A stretch of DNA of 13,355 nucleotides, taken from Clostridium sp. UBA3947 (GTDB lineage Bacteria; Bacillota; Clostridia; Clostridiales; Clostridiaceae). The position numbers and the translations under genes are program-made. Shown here piece after piece: positions 13,124 to 13,355 of the stretch. The DNA lies in the NCBI GenBank assembly GCA_002385545.1, contig DGDR01000028.1, positions 1-13,355 on the forward strand. Direction: 5' to 3'. The notes under the pieces are model-generated. The model saw nothing but the letters and a program-made list of their open reading frames with translations. It ran no database searches and was not told the origin of the DNA. The first letter of the stretch is position 1, and each line of letters opens with the position of its first letter.

Positions 13124-13237
13124 GGTCTTCAACCCTCTTCCACTCGGTCTCACGAACAGTACCATCGGCGCTGTGAGGCTTAATCTTCCTGTTCGGAATG
13201 GGAACAGGTGTAACACTTACCCTATAGTTATTCTATA
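13124..13237 (-). rRNA. 5S rRNA-like sequence, divergent (possible pseudogene or permuted copy)
   Basis: The minus strand has a clear 5S core. Helix III is CCTGTT/AACAGG around CCCATTCCG. AGATTAAGCC and CAGCGCCGATGGTACTG follow, then a helix IV arm that closes with several wobbles. Several parts deviate. Helix II (GGGTAAGT against CCTCACAGC) has three mismatches in eight. The loop E strand reads GGAAGAGGG where GAGAGTAGG is expected. The sequence before the core (ATAGAATAACTATA) cannot pair with the expected helix I 3' strand GTTGAAGACC (13124-13133). A perfect 10-nt partner, GGTCTTCAAC, instead lies just downstream (13109-13118) after a 5-nt loop. Boundaries are estimates by analogy with normal 5S length. 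It lies after a tRNA terminator, not behind a visible 23S gene. Confidence 0.6.
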
Positions 13238-13260
13238 TTCCTTCTAATATTTCTCTTAAC

Positions 13261-13291
13261 GAAAAAAGCTTGAGTTTCTCACTCAAGCTTT
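13261..13291 (-). terminator. Intrinsic terminator of tRNA-Phe
   Basis: AAAGCTTGAGT (13265-13275) pairs with 13281-13291 over 11 bp around a 5-nt loop. On the minus strand it is followed by TTTTTTC. It begins 5 nt past the tRNA-Phe CCA end, separating that tRNA from the 5S-like sequence. Confidence 0.85.
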
Positions 13292-13296
13292 CTTTC

Positions 13297-13355
13297 TGGT
13301 GGCCAGACCAGGAATCGAACCAGGGACACGAGGATTTTCAGTCCTCTGCTCTACC
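13297..13355 (-). tRNA. tRNA-Phe, anticodon GAA (5' part outside the window)
   Basis: The visible minus-strand 59 nt contain the end of the D arm, the anticodon stem GAGGA/TCCTC with loop CTGAAAA (anticodon GAA) and the variable loop GTGTC. The T arm CCTGG TTCGATT CCTGG, the acceptor 3' strand TCTGGCC, discriminator A and encoded CCA follow. All visible stems pair as expected. About the first 17 nt lie beyond base 13355. Confidence 0.95.

Noticed and set aside
1..13355. CRISPR array or defence system
   Set aside because: No regularly spaced repeats and no cas, restriction, toxin-antitoxin or retron genes were found on either strand.

Overview
The window looks like chromosome of a low-GC anaerobic Firmicute, most likely a member of Clostridia (Clostridium in the broad sense). 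The evidence is the strong AT bias, Shine-Dalgarno sites close to AGGAGGTGAT, frequent TTG starts, many intrinsic terminators, a small [FeFe]-hydrogenase of the TSCCCP type and a YqhD/Bdh-type alcohol dehydrogenase. I cannot name the species. There is no transposase, integrase, phage gene or CRISPR array, so this is core-like sequence with some accessory transport genes.

Layout. 1-1641: murC (UDP-MurNAc:L-alanine ligase) with a TTG start, an AT-rich upstream region and a terminator. 1685-5680: an apparent multidrug-export operon. A near-consensus promoter is followed by a 38-codon Asn/Phe-rich leader ORF, then two intrinsic terminators whose arms can pair with each other and with earlier leader sequence. 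After these come two overlapping ABC exporter half-transporter genes. One has Asp in place of the catalytic Glu and the other has an altered signature motif, as in heterodimeric exporters such as BmrCD. 5677-7233 (minus): a MATE-family efflux pump with a possible decayed reading frame behind its stop codon. 7335-8661: an iron-containing alcohol dehydrogenase with promoter and terminator. 8862-9176: an unknown three-helix membrane protein. 9299-9422 (minus): tRNA-Pro(CGG) with its promoter. 9520-9639 (minus): a probable very small membrane protein. 9789-11135: a [FeFe]-hydrogenase. 11255-11908: a HAD phosphatase whose promoter overlaps a 15-bp inverted repeat. 12162-12908 (minus): a cytoplasmic parvulin-type prolyl isomerase. 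13043-13355 (minus): tRNA-Phe (cut by the window edge), its terminator, a divergent 5S rRNA-like sequence and three consecutive hairpins.

How the genes relate. The only clear multi-gene operon is the ABC pair with its leader. The sequence suggests that leader translation controls entry into the exporter genes, comparable in logic to the bmrB leader of B. subtilis bmrCD. The next gene on the other strand is also a drug/cation efflux family, so 1.7-7.2 kb is an export neighbourhood. The alcohol dehydrogenase and hydrogenase both fit disposal of reducing equivalents in a fermenter but are separate transcription units. Most transcription units end in their own hairpin, and several of those hairpins share a GGCTGTTGCACAAC-like arm.

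The two signals most worth checking are the attenuator-like leader of the ABC operon (1685-2070) and the abnormal 5S-like sequence (about 13109-13237). In the latter, the expected helix I partner lies on the wrong side of the gene, so it is either a decayed 5S copy or a circularly permuted one.
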